DNA from: Candidatus Chlorohelix allophototropha
GTDB taxonomy: Bacteria > Chloroflexota > Chloroflexia > Chloroheliales > Chloroheliaceae
Reading direction: 5' to 3'
Assembly (NCBI RefSeq): GCF_030389965.1
Contig: NZ_CP128399.1
Coordinates: forward strand, 2,702,799-2,766,798
Length of the DNA stretch: 64,000 bases
The notes under the pieces were generated by a model, which saw nothing but the letters and a program-made list of their open reading frames with translations, ran no database searches and was not told the DNA's origin. Position 1 is the stretch's first letter. The number at the start of each line of letters is the position of its first letter. This document shows positions 24,386-33,884 of this stretch, in pieces. A program made the translations under genes and the position numbers.

Positions 24386-25555
24386 TTAACGGGGCTGCAA
24401 CTTACTCAATAATTCGGCGGCAAGATCGAGCGTTTCAGGCTTCTTACAGAAAGTAAAGCGTACTTTGCTTTTACCAAATTCCGGGTGACGGTAGAAGCTG
24501 CTGCCCGGTACTGACCCCACCCCAATCTCGTCCACCAAATAGCGCGCAAAAGTCATATCATCGGGAAAACCGAAGCGGCTTATGTCGGTCATAATGTAGT
24601 ATGCCCCGTTGGGCTTATAAACCTCGAAACCAGCTTTTTCCAGAATACCAACCATTTTGTTGCGCTTTTCCAGATACATATTTTGCAAATCATGATAATA
24701 ACTGTCTGGGAAAGCCAGCGCAGTAGCAGCGCCCTCCTGCAAAGGAGCAGCCGCACCTACTGTAAGAAAGTCGTGAACCTTGCGAATGGCAGATGAGATA
24801 TGTGGCGGCGCGATTAACCAGCCAATACGCCATCCGGTTGCGCTATAGGTTTTGGAAAGCCCGCTGATAGTAATCGTATGGTCGTACATACCGGGTAGGG
24901 TAGCAAGGCTGACATGCTCGCCTTCGTACACCATATGCTCGTAAATTTCATCGGTAATCGCCACCACGTTCCATTTCTGGCACAACGCACCGATAAATTC
25001 CAATTCGGCACGGTTGAACACTTTCCCGGTTGGGTTGTTGGGTGTATTAATAATAATAGCGCGAGTTTTATTGTTAAAGGCAGCCGTCAGTTCATCCTCA
25101 TCGAAATGCCAATCCGGTTCATGCAAGGTAACGAAACGCGGTTGTGCGCCGGAGAGAATCGCATCCGGACCATAGTTCTCATAGAAAGGCTCGAATACAA
25201 TAACCTCATCGCCGGGGTCAACTACTGCCAGCATGGCTGCCATCATCGCTTCGGTTGCGCCACATGCCACCGTTATTTCGCGTTCTGGGTCGGGATGAAA
25301 ACCGCTAAACTTTGCTACTTTTGCCGCAATCGCATGGCGCAGCGATTTAGAACCCCATGTGATGGCATACTGGTTTATATCGGCGTGAATAGCGCGACTG
25401 GCAGCCTCTTTCATCGCGGAGGGCGCGGGGAAATCCGGGAAGCCCTGTGCCAAATTAACGCCGGGCTTATCGCCCCTTGCCAGAAAAATACGAGTCATCT
25501 CCCGAATAACCGACTCAGAAAACATCCCGGCTTTCTGCGAGATACGTACAGCCAT
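24386..25555 (-). CDS. Class I/II aminotransferase (methionine/kynurenine type)
   Basis: The 389-residue PLP enzyme shows NLAQGFPDFPAP near the start, GATEAMMAAMLAVVDPGDEV, NTPNNPTGKVFN, and the PLP lysine in SGLSKTYSATGWRIGW. The LAQGFPDF signature places it near glutamine-type transaminases that act on methionine or kynurenine (YbdL/KAT group). Its substrate in this organism is not certain; methionine salvage is one option. A GGGGAG/CTCCCC hairpin lies 15-40 bp past its stop. Confidence 0.9.
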   Translation of the reverse strand: MAVRISQKAGMFSESVIREMTRIFLARGDKPGVNLAQGFPDFPAPSAMKEAASRAIHADINQYAITWGSKSLRHAIAAKVAKFSGFHPDPEREITVACGATEAMMAAMLAVVDPGDEVIVFEPFYENYGPDAILSGAQPRFVTLHEPDWHFDEDELTAAFNNKTRAIIINTPNNPTGKVFNRAELEFIGALCQKWNVVAITDEIYEHMVYEGEHVSLATLPGMYDHTITISGLSKTYSATGWRIGWLIAPPHISSAIRKVHDFLTVGAAAPLQEGAATALAFPDSYYHDLQNMYLEKRNKMVGILEKAGFEVYKPNGAYYIMTDISRFGFPDDMTFARYLVDEIGVGSVPGSSFYRHPEFGKSKVRFTFCKKPETLDLAAELLSKLQPR

Positions 25556-25588
25556 AATTTCTCCAGTTCCAGAATAACAGTTGATGGT

Positions 25589-25639
25589 AAAAAGATAGGC
25601 ATCAGGTTAAAGGGTTAAGCAAAACCCACACCTGATGCC
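25589..25639 (-). terminator. Terminator of the ABC transporter operon
   Basis: A perfect 10-bp inverted repeat (GGCATCAGGT, 25598-25607, with ACCTGATGCC, 25630-25639) encloses a second small hairpin. On the minus strand it is followed by TATCTTTTT. It lies 14 bp past the substrate-binding protein stop. Confidence 0.8.
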
Positions 25640-25653
25640 TGATAATTCTAAAC

Positions 25654-26919
25654 CTATTTGTTAGGCGTAATCTTGTCGTATTTGACCGAAGCTTTGCTCA
25701 GAATAGCATCGGGCAATTTGACACCCATCAACTGAGCGCCCTCAAGATTTACTACCAAACCGAAATCCTTTTCCTTTTCAATATCTACTTTGCTGGCAGC
25801 TTCGCCGTTTAGAATGCGTGAAGCCAGTTTAGCGGAAGAAACGCCGTTGTTATAGTAGTCAATGCCATAAGCCAGCGCAACCCCACGCGGACCTGAGGAG
25901 GGATCATTGGAAATAACGGGCTTCTTCTTGGCAATTGCCACCTGCACCAATGCTTCCAATTGATCTACCACCGATACGTCGGTAGTGCTGAAGAATACAT
26001 CCACCTTATCGGCAATTGATTGGGCGGCTTGTTGCACTTCCTCACGCTTGCTGATAGGCGCTTCAACAATGGTCAAACCAAGACCCGGTGCTTCTTGCTT
26101 GGCAATATCGGTATTAACCGCGCTATTCTGCTCGCTAGTAGTCCAGACCAGACCAATATTCTTGGCATTTGGCGCTACTACCTTTGCATATTCAAGCGCT
26201 TCCTTAATCGGAGCAAGCGCCTGCACGCCTGTCACATTGCCATGGTCGGTAGGGGTTTTTACCACATCCTTCAATGCCACGTAAGGGTTAGTAGTAGCAT
26301 TGAAAACAATCGGAGTGTTAGGGTTGGTATTGTACATATTAACCAACGCCTGTGTACCTACCGCCACAATCAGGTCGGGTTTTTCATCGCGGAACTTGTC
26401 ACCGATGGTTTTCAAGCTGGGGATATCGCCGTTAGCATCACCCAAACTGTAGGTTACGTTCTTACCTTCAATAAAACCGCAAGTAGCCAAGCCCTCTTTA
26501 GTACCTTTAATAGCGTTGGAAAGCGCGGGAATGGGCGCTTGCACTGCAATGGCTATTTTGTAAGTCTTGCCATTGGTAGCAGCAGCGGTTGGCGCGGTGC
26601 AAGCCACGCTCTTGGCAGCACCACCTGCTCCGGTAGTAGCAGCAACGGCAGTGGTTGCGCTTGCGGTAGTGACTACACTGGCTGTAGTAGCGCCTGCGGT
26701 AGTGGCTGCACTCGCTGTTGTCGCACCAGCGGTGGTTGCGCCTGCGGTAGTAGCAGCGCCCGCTGTTGTCGCAGCTGCAGTGGTAGCAGCAGCGGTAGTA
26801 GTTGCGGGTACAGATGTAGCGGTATTATCACCGCAAGCCGCTAAAAAAGTGACCAGCGCAAGACTCAACGCCAAGAATAAAGAAACCCGGCGTAGGTTAA
26901 AACTAGCGAATTTTCTCAA
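25654..26919 (-). CDS. ABC transporter substrate-binding lipoprotein (TrpX-like)
   Basis: The protein starts with a signal peptide ending in the lipobox LAAC. An Ala/Thr-rich stalk of ~70 residues made of TTA-type triplets follows. The binding domain (~290 residues) has KIAIAVQAPIPALSNAIKGTKEGL, RDEKPDLIVAVGTQA and VFFSTTDVSVVDQLEALV, a layout of the ABC_sub_bind family. GGAGG lies 8 bases before TTG at 26919, making that the best start; ATGs at 26925 and 26934 are in frame, but the first is too close to and the second overlaps the ribosome site. The transported compound is unknown; tryptophan is known for some relatives. Confidence 0.9.
   Translation of the reverse strand: MRKFASFNLRRVSLFLALSLALVTFLAACGDNTATSVPATTTAAATTAAATTAGAATTAGATTAGATTASAATTAGATTASVVTTASATTAVAATTGAGGAAKSVACTAPTAAATNGKTYKIAIAVQAPIPALSNAIKGTKEGLATCGFIEGKNVTYSLGDANGDIPSLKTIGDKFRDEKPDLIVAVGTQALVNMYNTNPNTPIVFNATTNPYVALKDVVKTPTDHGNVTGVQALAPIKEALEYAKVVAPNAKNIGLVWTTSEQNSAVNTDIAKQEAPGLGLTIVEAPISKREEVQQAAQSIADKVDVFFSTTDVSVVDQLEALVQVAIAKKKPVISNDPSSGPRGVALAYGIDYYNNGVSSAKLASRILNGEAASKVDIEKEKDFGLVVNLEGAQLMGVKLPDAILSKASVKYDKITPNK
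26627..26818 (-). repeat. Low-complexity Ala/Thr codon repeat
   Basis: Degenerate GCx/ACx triplets, often in a 15-bp rhythm (A-T-T-A-G type peptide), encode the stalk of the lipoprotein. The opposite strand is open for long stretches because of this composition, but that is an artefact. Confidence 0.75.
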
Positions 26920-26989
26920 TTTCATCTCCTCCATAAATATCAGACGGGACAACCAACAATAGGTTTGGCATTAAAACCGGATGGGAAGG

Positions 26990-27799
26990 CTAACTTAACA
27001 ACAATTCATCATCTACTATAGAGTCATCCAGCTTGCCCTTTCCGCGTAGCTCCGTAAATTTATTAATCAGGTCGGTAACGGTAAGACGGGCGCGCTCTTC
27101 ACCTCTCAAATCTAAAATTATCTGCCCCTGATGCATCATCAGCGTCCGAGTTCCCATCGAAAGCGCCTGGCTCATATTATGAGTCACCATTAAAGTAGTT
27201 AAATGATAGTCACGTACCAGCTTGTTAGTTAACTGAAGCACCTGTTCGGCGGTAGCAGGGTCAAGTGCGGCTATATGCTCATCCAACAACAATACGCGGG
27301 GCTTGGTAAGAGTCGCCATCAAAAGGGTAAGCGATTGGCGTTGCCCACCTGAAAGCAAACCGACCTTGCTTTGCAAACGATCTTCTAAGCCCAAACCCAG
27401 CAATGCCAAATGTTCCCGAAAAACAGGGCGATCCTTGCGCCGTAGCCCTTGCCCCAACCCCCGCCGTTTGCCTCGCAGCAACGCAATCGCCATGTTCTGT
27501 TCTATGGACATTGAGGCGGCAGTGCCACGTAACGGGTCTTGAAATACCCGTCCGACTAACCGAGCGCGGTGATGTTCTGCCCAGCGAGTGACATCGGTAT
27601 TATCTATATAAATCTTCCCCTCATCTGGTTGGAAAACGCCTGCCACCGAATTTAGCAGGGTGGATTTACCCGCCCCATTGCTACCAATAACGGTCACGAA
27701 CTCGCCAACCTCCAGAGTCAGATCAATACCGCGAAGGGCTTTGATTTCGTTAACATCACCGGGGTTAAAAGTTTTGTGAATTGAGTTAAGTTCTAACAT
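26990..27799 (-). CDS. ABC transporter ATP-binding protein (TrpZ-like)
   Basis: The ~269-residue ATPase has Walker A GSNGAGKST, the signature LLSGGQRQSLTLLMA, Walker B LLLDEH and the H-loop THNMSQAL. Before the signature there is an inserted basic segment (LLRGKRRGLGQGLRRKDRP) typical of the TrpZ/YtsC-like group. ATG at 27799 is preferred to TTG at 27808. It lies 18 bp after the permease gene and powers import with the neighbouring permease and lipoprotein. Confidence 0.92.
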   Translation of the reverse strand: MLELNSIHKTFNPGDVNEIKALRGIDLTLEVGEFVTVIGSNGAGKSTLLNSVAGVFQPDEGKIYIDNTDVTRWAEHHRARLVGRVFQDPLRGTAASMSIEQNMAIALLRGKRRGLGQGLRRKDRPVFREHLALLGLGLEDRLQSKVGLLSGGQRQSLTLLMATLTKPRVLLLDEHIAALDPATAEQVLQLTNKLVRDYHLTTLMVTHNMSQALSMGTRTLMMHQGQIILDLRGEERARLTVTDLINKFTELRGKGKLDDSIVDDELLLS

Positions 27800-27817
27800 A
27801 TTGTCCAATAAATGTTA

Positions 27818-29158
27818 TCAGTGTGCCGTCAACGCTCGCAAGCCCAGATTACGCCGCAAGCTGGGAATAACTAGGGCGATTAAAACCAGCAAAGCCAGCG
27901 CAATCTGTATATCACCCGCTTCCAGCTTCACAATCAGGTTTTTGTCGAGTTCCCAATTAAAGATATAGATTGGAAGGTAATACAACAAGCTGCTCAAAAG
28001 CGCACCGACAAAAGCTCCCACAAAGATACTGGTAATGGTTATCCAGCGCGGTGTAAATTCATTCAAGGTGAGATAAGCCAGCCAGCTAACGAAAGCGACG
28101 GAAAGTAGTGTAACCAACAAGCGCAAGCCAACCGCTTGAGTCAGGGCGAGATTGAATACACCTGAGAAGATAAAGCGATATACAATCGCGCCGATTACCG
28201 CACCTGTCAAAGCAAATAAAGTGGTGCGAGGAGGCAGGAAAGTTTCGCCGATGATTACCGCCGCCACGCCTGTAACAATAATGCCCTGCCCGGCTGTTAC
28301 GCTGGCGCTACGCTGATATTGCGCTACAAGCGCCCCACATAGAGCTATCATAGCGTTAGAAAGCATCAGCACCATAATTTTGGTGTTATTGGTATTTACC
28401 CCCAATGCCCGGATCATATTTTCATTATCCCCGGTAGCGCGCATGGCAAAGCCGATTTCGGTATTAATCAACCAGTTGATAAACAGCACAATCACAAGCG
28501 CAATCGCCGCCATCACGCCCATCTGCACAAAATCGCCTTCCAATGTGCCAAGCAACTTGCGTGGGTCGGGTTGCCCTAGCAGCGTGGTTGTTACCTGATC
28601 GAGAATCGTGGAAGGAGTAGAGGTTAGATTTGCAGCTAAAATACCCTGATTATTGATGGCGCGTAGGTTGATGCTGTATAAAGCCGCTGAAACCAAAATC
28701 CCGGCTAGAATACCGTTTACCTTGAAACGAGTGTGGATTATTCCGGTAGCCATACCCGCTAACGCCCCGCATAATGTCGCAACCAGCGTGGCTACCCAAG
28801 GGCTACCAAAAAAGCCTCCTTCCTGAAACCGAATAAGCGCAATAGTAACGCATCCGCCCAGCGCATAACTACCCTCGATGGTCAGGTCGGGAAAACTCAG
28901 AATCCGAAAAGTGAGATAAACACCGATAGCCACTCCCACAAAAGCAAACCCAAAGGTGAAAGCGCCGCGCCATTGTGAAACTTCGGTTTGGAGAGTCAAG
29001 TAACCGGCAAGAGCGAGAGCGCAAACCCGCAGCGACCAACTGCTTAATAAGCTTAACTGGTGGCGCGATAAGTTTGGATGTACAACAGCTTTAGAAGGAA
29101 CAGGCGCTCCATCAGGTTTTTTTATGGGGGGTTCAGTGCGGGTGCGCCATGCTTTCAC
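27818..29158 (-). CDS. ABC transporter permease (TrpY-like)
   Basis: The 446-residue protein has about ten hydrophobic segments and a polar N-terminus of ~35 residues. Motifs typical of the BPD_transp_2 permease group are FPDLTIEGSYALGG, MATGIIHTRFKVNGILAGILV and RATGDNENMIRALGVNTN, the last likely contacting the ATPase. GTG start has AGGAGT about 11 bases upstream. First gene of the permease-ATPase-lipoprotein operon. The C-terminal ~100 residues extend beyond usual family length and add further spans. Confidence 0.9.
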   Translation of the reverse strand: MKAWRTRTEPPIKKPDGAPVPSKAVVHPNLSRHQLSLLSSWSLRVCALALAGYLTLQTEVSQWRGAFTFGFAFVGVAIGVYLTFRILSFPDLTIEGSYALGGCVTIALIRFQEGGFFGSPWVATLVATLCGALAGMATGIIHTRFKVNGILAGILVSAALYSINLRAINNQGILAANLTSTPSTILDQVTTTLLGQPDPRKLLGTLEGDFVQMGVMAAIALVIVLFINWLINTEIGFAMRATGDNENMIRALGVNTNNTKIMVLMLSNAMIALCGALVAQYQRSASVTAGQGIIVTGVAAVIIGETFLPPRTTLFALTGAVIGAIVYRFIFSGVFNLALTQAVGLRLLVTLLSVAFVSWLAYLTLNEFTPRWITITSIFVGAFVGALLSSLLYYLPIYIFNWELDKNLIVKLEAGDIQIALALLVLIALVIPSLRRNLGLRALTAH

Positions 29159-29313
29159 TTAGCAACTCACTCCTTGTTTAGCAGAAACTCAAAATAATCC
29201 ACTTGTTTAACATTCAGGCAGTAGGTTATATAGCGAGTCGGGATTTTCGCATATTATAGCTTAAGGCAAAATAGCTAACAACCCGAATGCGAGCAAATTG
29301 CAGATTTAGTTGA

Positions 29314-29342
29314 TTGAGTTCCTTGGCAACAACGCTTATTAT
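29314..29342 (+). promoter_or_regulatory. Putative promoter of the macro-domain gene
   Basis: TTGAGT (29314-29319), a 17-bp spacer and TATTAT (29337-29342) lie 38 bp before the start codon, followed by an AGGAGG ribosome site. Confidence 0.5.
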
Positions 29343-29379
29343 AGACTCAGCTTAATAAAATTCAAATAGGAGGAAGCTT

Positions 29380-29931
29380 ATGGCAGATGAATATGTGGTG
29401 GGGAAAACAAAACTTAAAATTGAACGCAGCGATATTGTAAAGGCAGGCACAGAAGCCATCGTCAATGCCGCTAATTCAGCACTAGCAGGCGGTGGTGGGG
29501 TTGACGGCGCGATACATACTGCCGCAGGTCGTGAACTTTACGAATTGACGCGCCCTTTCGGCGGCTGCCCCACTGGCAGCGCGGTAATAACGGCGTCAGG
29601 GCGTATCCCTTTGCCCACCCGTTATATCATTCATGCGGTAGGTCCGATTTATGACGAATATAGTGCGGGTGAAAGCGAGCGTTTGTTGGCGAGTGCTTAC
29701 CTAAAGTCGTTGGAATTGGCGGAGGAAAATCAGCTAAAGAGTGTCGCTTTTCCCTCCATTAGCACCGGCGTTTATGGATACCCCATCCAACGTGCCGCAC
29801 CGCTCGTATTGCGCACCGTTAAAGAGTATTTAGAGAAAAAGGGGGGGAACACTACGCTGGAATTGGTACTATTTGTACTGTATGGCGAAAGAGATTTAGA
29901 AATCTATCGCAATGCGCTGGCAAAACTTTGA
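29380..29931 (+). CDS. Macro-domain protein (ADP-ribose binding/hydrolysis)
   Basis: The 183-residue protein is a single macro domain: IVNAANSALAGGGGVDGAIH binds the ADP-ribose distal ribose (Asn and Asp of the NAAN...GGGGVD motif), HAVGP follows, and FPSISTGVYGYP is the phosphate loop. This is the MacroD/YmdB type that removes ADP-ribose from proteins or deacetylates O-acetyl-ADP-ribose. AGGAGG is placed ideally before ATG. It is convergent with a Nudix hydrolase gene, another family acting on ADP-ribose-like compounds. Confidence 0.95.
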   Translation: MADEYVVGKTKLKIERSDIVKAGTEAIVNAANSALAGGGGVDGAIHTAAGRELYELTRPFGGCPTGSAVITASGRIPLPTRYIIHAVGPIYDEYSAGESERLLASAYLKSLELAEENQLKSVAFPSISTGVYGYPIQRAAPLVLRTVKEYLEKKGGNTTLELVLFVLYGERDLEIYRNALAKL

Positions 29932-29946
29932 AAATAAGCGGGTATT

Positions 29947-30606
29947 TTAGAGCGGATAACCACAATCGTAGTTGAGGGTGCGGCGCATTTGACGAGCATG
30001 ATTGATAAGACTTTTCAGGCGAAGAGCGGGTGGAGAGAGCATTTCATCGGTCTTACCCGCTTCAAAATAATTATCAAAGAAAGCTACTTCACTCACGTCA
30101 AAATTGTTGCCGCCAGATAATAAAATGCCGCCTACGACCCGAACCAGATAAAAATGCAAAATGCCATGTACAGGTTGCCCGGTAGGCATCACTATAAAAT
30201 CATCCCAAGAATCTACAAGCGGGCCAAGCTCAACCTCAAGCCCGGTTTCTTCCATAAATTCCCGCTTGAGCGCATCGGGTTGCATTTCGCCACGACCCAT
30301 TGCGCCACCGGGGAAATTCCAGTAAAAACTAAGGGAGTTATTACGAACCATCAACACGCGGTCTTCTTGGTCAAAGAGCAAACCATAGACAGCGGGTCGC
30401 CAAGCTAGGCTCTGGGGTGGAAGCCAGCGCCCACCCGGTATCAGTGGGTTGGATTCCCGGCAATATACATACCTGTTACGCGGAGTCACAAGTTTGCCGG
30501 GAAGCAGATTTTTAAATTCGTGCCATGCCTCAGCTTGTAAATGATTGCGGAATACCGAATCTGAGGCACAGCGTTTGAGAACTCGCCAGTAAAAAGCTAG
30601 AGCCAC
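29947..30606 (-). CDS. Nudix hydrolase
   Basis: The 219-residue protein has the Nudix box GGAMGRGEMQPDALKREFMEETG with the REFMEE metal-binding core, in a domain covering ~65-185. The N-terminal ~60 residues are an extra part. Substrate (a nucleoside diphosphate derivative) is not predictable. It is followed upstream on the same strand by a thioesterase gene with a 12-bp gap. Confidence 0.88.
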   Translation of the reverse strand: MALAFYWRVLKRCASDSVFRNHLQAEAWHEFKNLLPGKLVTPRNRYVYCRESNPLIPGGRWLPPQSLAWRPAVYGLLFDQEDRVLMVRNNSLSFYWNFPGGAMGRGEMQPDALKREFMEETGLEVELGPLVDSWDDFIVMPTGQPVHGILHFYLVRVVGGILLSGGNNFDVSEVAFFDNYFEAGKTDEMLSPPALRLKSLINHARQMRRTLNYDCGYPL

Positions 30607-30618
30607 TTTACCTGCATC

Positions 30619-31035
30619 TTATTTTGCCTTGAGAAGTTTAGCCATCTCTTCAGGAATCGAAATAGATTTAAGTTTACCGACATCATCGGGGTCTTCCATT
30701 TTTATCCAGATGCGCAATTCATAACCACTTCCTACCAGCACACCCTCTTTGAAAAGATGATGTTCCAGCTTGAAGGTCTTTTCCTTAAGATCAACTACCT
30801 CAGATTCGATATGTACAATATCATCATAACGCAAAGGTCGGATGAAGTGGCAACCACATTCGACGACAGGTTGTGCCAACCCATAATGTTCTAACAATTG
30901 GCTATGGGTAAGACCAACTGCTCTCAGTAATTCATGAGTTGCCCGGTCAAACCAGCGGAAATAGTTGGGGTAAAACACTACCCCACGAGCATCCGTATCA
31001 CCAAGATCGACCCTCAATTCAATCGTATTTTTCAT
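30619..31035 (-). CDS. Acyl-CoA thioesterase, 4HBT/YbgC type
   Basis: The 138-residue hotdog-fold protein shows the family N-terminus VDLGDTDARGVVFYPNYFRWFDRA with the catalytic Asp (position equivalent to D of DxDxxG-V-Y-x-xY-F) and length typical of YbgC/4-hydroxybenzoyl-CoA thioesterases. It hydrolyses acyl-CoA esters; the acyl group is unknown. It appears cotranscribed with the Nudix gene. Confidence 0.88.
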   Translation of the reverse strand: MKNTIELRVDLGDTDARGVVFYPNYFRWFDRATHELLRAVGLTHSQLLEHYGLAQPVVECGCHFIRPLRYDDIVHIESEVVDLKEKTFKLEHHLFKEGVLVGSGYELRIWIKMEDPDDVGKLKSISIPEEMAKLLKAK

Positions 31036-31126
31036 CGCTGTTTTCCTTTTCTGAATACTTCAGGTTCAGAACTGCCTATTAGTAACAACGGGTTATTTTC
31101 ATTGCTTACCCGCCAAGTATCTAGAT

Positions 31127-32281
31127 CTAAAATCGGTGCGAGTCGATGAAGTTGCAAATACGGGTGACACCTTCTACCAGTGCGTCCTCAGCAGTAGCTA
31201 GCGAAACACGCAAGAAACCACCTGACTCGGGACCAAATGTTGCACCCGGCGCACACGAAACCTTGTGCTCAGTAACTAGAGTGCGAGCCACATCATAGCT
31301 ATCAAGTAAAGTTGTGCTAATATCAAGCATTACATAAAAAGCGCCGCTAGGCTTGTATTGGTACAAACCGCGTTGCTTTAAAATATCACATACCAGATCG
31401 CGGCGGTGGCGGTAGCTCTCGCGCATTTCCGCTACACAATCCTGCGAACCGGTTAAAGCAGTTAGAGCCGCCATTTGGTTGGGTGCTGCGGTACAACTTA
31501 GCATCGGCTCAAGACTACGCGCCAACAAACCGATAAAGGGTTGCTGCGCCACCACATAACCTACCCGCCAACCGGTCATGCTGTAGGTTTTGCTGAAGCT
31601 GTAAACCCCAATAACACGTTCCGGGTCAAACAGGGCTGCCGTAGTAGGAGCACCTTCAAAAATCAATTCTTCGTAAACTTCGTCAGAAATAACATAGAGG
31701 TCATGCTTACGGGCAAGTTCCACTATCCCCTGCACTACTTGGCTGGAATAAACCGCTCCGGTGGGATTGCTGGGATTGCAAAGCACAATCGCCTTTGTTT
31801 TGGGCGTAATCACTGCTTCTATTTCGTCCAGTTTCGGTACAAAATCGTTTTCAGCGCGGGTGGGGTAAAAAGTTGGCTTGCCGCCCACCAAGGTCACCTG
31901 ATTGGCATATATAGGCCACCCGGGATCAGGCACTAATACTTCATCACCGGGGTTAACCAACGCCATAAAGATTCCCATTAATCCCGGAGTAGAACCGGGC
32001 GTTACCACCACATTATCAGCAGTAATATCTCGGTAATTATTGAGTTTTAGAACTTTTTGCAAAATAGCTTCGCGTAAGACGGGATATCCGGCAAATTGAG
32101 TATATTTAGTATGCCCCTCGCGGGCGGCTTTATTGGCAGCCTCTACAATATGCTCAGGAGTTGGAAAATTGGGTTCGCCGATTTCAAGACGGATACAACC
32201 GGGCGTTTTTACCGCCATTTCCATAATCTCGCGGATACCGCTCCGTTTCGTCTGTTGTGGTCTTGATGCAAGTTCTTTCAT
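31127..32281 (-). CDS. Class I aspartate-type aminotransferase
   Basis: The 384-residue PLP enzyme has LEIGEPNFPTPEHI, NVVVTPGSTPGLMGIF, NPSNPTGAVY and PLP lysine in YSFSKTYSMTGWRVGYV. The ATG at 32281 is chosen because GGAGAG and GGAAGAG lie before it; the longer frame up to 32416 would run into the upstream gene and carries an unrelated peptide. Substrate is not certain; the family includes aspartate, alanine and aromatic aminotransferases. Confidence 0.9.
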   Translation of the reverse strand: MKELASRPQQTKRSGIREIMEMAVKTPGCIRLEIGEPNFPTPEHIVEAANKAAREGHTKYTQFAGYPVLREAILQKVLKLNNYRDITADNVVVTPGSTPGLMGIFMALVNPGDEVLVPDPGWPIYANQVTLVGGKPTFYPTRAENDFVPKLDEIEAVITPKTKAIVLCNPSNPTGAVYSSQVVQGIVELARKHDLYVISDEVYEELIFEGAPTTAALFDPERVIGVYSFSKTYSMTGWRVGYVVAQQPFIGLLARSLEPMLSCTAAPNQMAALTALTGSQDCVAEMRESYRHRRDLVCDILKQRGLYQYKPSGAFYVMLDISTTLLDSYDVARTLVTEHKVSCAPGATFGPESGGFLRVSLATAEDALVEGVTRICNFIDSHRF

Positions 32282-32346
32282 TTCTCTTCCATTCTCTCCA
32301 AAAATTACAGAGCCGCAGTAGCGGCAAGATTCCAAATTCGGTGCAA

Positions 32347-33744
32347 TCAGCTTACTTTTGATTTTGCCGGGTCTTTTACTCCTCTTAAGAAGAAAATCCC
32401 AAGTAAAAAGAAGCAAGTGCCCATCAAAAACAGTGCAGTGTACCCTAGGTGCGGCAAATTGAATAAATGCGTGCCAATTGCATTAAAGCCATCCCGCATT
32501 CCCCCTCCCAAAAGAGCGGCAAGCGCCTGAGAACCTGCACCCGCTAGATTGGAAATACCCATAAAGCGTCCTGCCGATTCTTGCGGAATCAGGTCGGTTG
32601 CCAGTGCCCAATCTAGGCTGTTGAATGAACCGGTAGCAATCCCGATCAAACTACCGTATAGCATCACCTGAGTCATATCGGTTGCCGTTGCTAATAATAC
32701 CATGCCTGTCGCACCGATGCCGCAAGCAATAATAATCAACCGCTTGCGTCCTATCTGATCGCCAAGCCAAACAGCAGGCATAATAGAAAGCAAGCTGCAT
32801 GTGATTATCACCACACCTAGCAAAGTATAAGATTCGGTCAAAGTACCTTCGCGCTTACCCATAACGTCTTGAAGGTAGTAGAGTGCAAAAATAGTGAGAG
32901 TTGCCAGCGCCGTCAGCACACACAGTCGGGAAACAATAAACCTAATAAAATCAGGATAGTTACGCAACTCATGGAGCACTTTCAAAATTATCTTAAAGTT
33001 ACTGGTAGATTCATGAGTCCTGCGCAAGGGTTCTTCCCGAATTGTAGTGAAGGTCGAAACCAGCGTCACAATAACAACTAGGGCTATAAGCAGCAAGGCA
33101 AGTTCAATCCTACCCAAATCAATAAATAGGGTTGCTACTGCCAATCCACTTACATTACCCAGAATTTGCGCAATTCCCATTGCGCCACTGGCTCTACCAC
33201 GTCGCGAAGGCGGCACACAATCCGGAATAATACCTTGGTAAGCACCTTGCACCACATTATCAGAAAACTGCAACAAAAGGTAAAAGAGCAATAGCATCCA
33301 CCAGTTACCGAAGAAAACCACCATTGCTGCCATTATAATAAGCACCAGCACTACCGAGATTCCGCCCACCAGCATATAAGGACGACGTCTGCCCCATAAG
33401 TGCTGATTTACATCGCTCAAAGCTCCGGCGGCAGGTTGCACTACTATTGCCACCACCATACCCAGAGCGGTGATAATGCCAAGCATCGTACCTTTAATAT
33501 CTTCAGCTATATAACGGCTATTAAGGTTCGGTAATATAACGCCATTCACACTACCCCAGAGATAACTGATGCCTAACCACATCAGGCTAATCCAGATGTA
33601 ATCAAGAAATTTGAAATTTGCGCGGGTGCTACCTTTAAAGTCTCTTTTTGTGGTTTTAGGAGGGGTGGGTTTTAGATTGGGGACTTTTTCCAGAGCAGCA
33701 GCCTGCACCTTACCATGTTCGGGGCGCTTGAACAGTTTCGACAT
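32347..33744 (-). CDS. Major facilitator superfamily transporter
   Basis: The 465-residue protein has a basic cytoplasmic N-terminus (~45 residues) and twelve hydrophobic segments. The loop between spans 2 and 3 contains GALSDVNQHLWGRRRPYMLVGG, close to the glycoside-pentoside-hexuronide/sucrose-type transporters (DR-x-GRRRP motif), and the second half has LGDQIGRKRLI. A sugar substrate is possible but unproven. It ends 66 bp before the aminotransferase start on the same strand. Confidence 0.88.
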   Translation of the reverse strand: MSKLFKRPEHGKVQAAALEKVPNLKPTPPKTTKRDFKGSTRANFKFLDYIWISLMWLGISYLWGSVNGVILPNLNSRYIAEDIKGTMLGIITALGMVVAIVVQPAAGALSDVNQHLWGRRRPYMLVGGISVVLVLIIMAAMVVFFGNWWMLLLFYLLLQFSDNVVQGAYQGIIPDCVPPSRRGRASGAMGIAQILGNVSGLAVATLFIDLGRIELALLLIALVVIVTLVSTFTTIREEPLRRTHESTSNFKIILKVLHELRNYPDFIRFIVSRLCVLTALATLTIFALYYLQDVMGKREGTLTESYTLLGVVIITCSLLSIMPAVWLGDQIGRKRLIIIACGIGATGMVLLATATDMTQVMLYGSLIGIATGSFNSLDWALATDLIPQESAGRFMGISNLAGAGSQALAALLGGGMRDGFNAIGTHLFNLPHLGYTALFLMGTCFFLLGIFFLRGVKDPAKSKVS

Positions 33745-33884
33745 TAAGAAGAAAAGCCTTTACTATTTCGATCAGTTCGCTTACTGACGCAATTACATTA
33801 TATTGATTCTTATGACTCTAAGTAAAGCACACAAGTGGTCAATATACTGCTTTCGGAGATATCGGCTTTGTTAGATTTGATTTA

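Noticed and set aside
26020-26962. Long plus-strand ORFs opposite the ABC lipoprotein gene.
   Set aside because: They arise from the Ala/Thr triplet composition of the minus-strand gene, and the peptides are low-complexity with no ribosome site.
32282-32416. A longer N-terminus of the aminotransferase with a CxxC motif.
   Set aside because: It overlaps the upstream MFS gene, and a good ribosome site supports the start at 32281.
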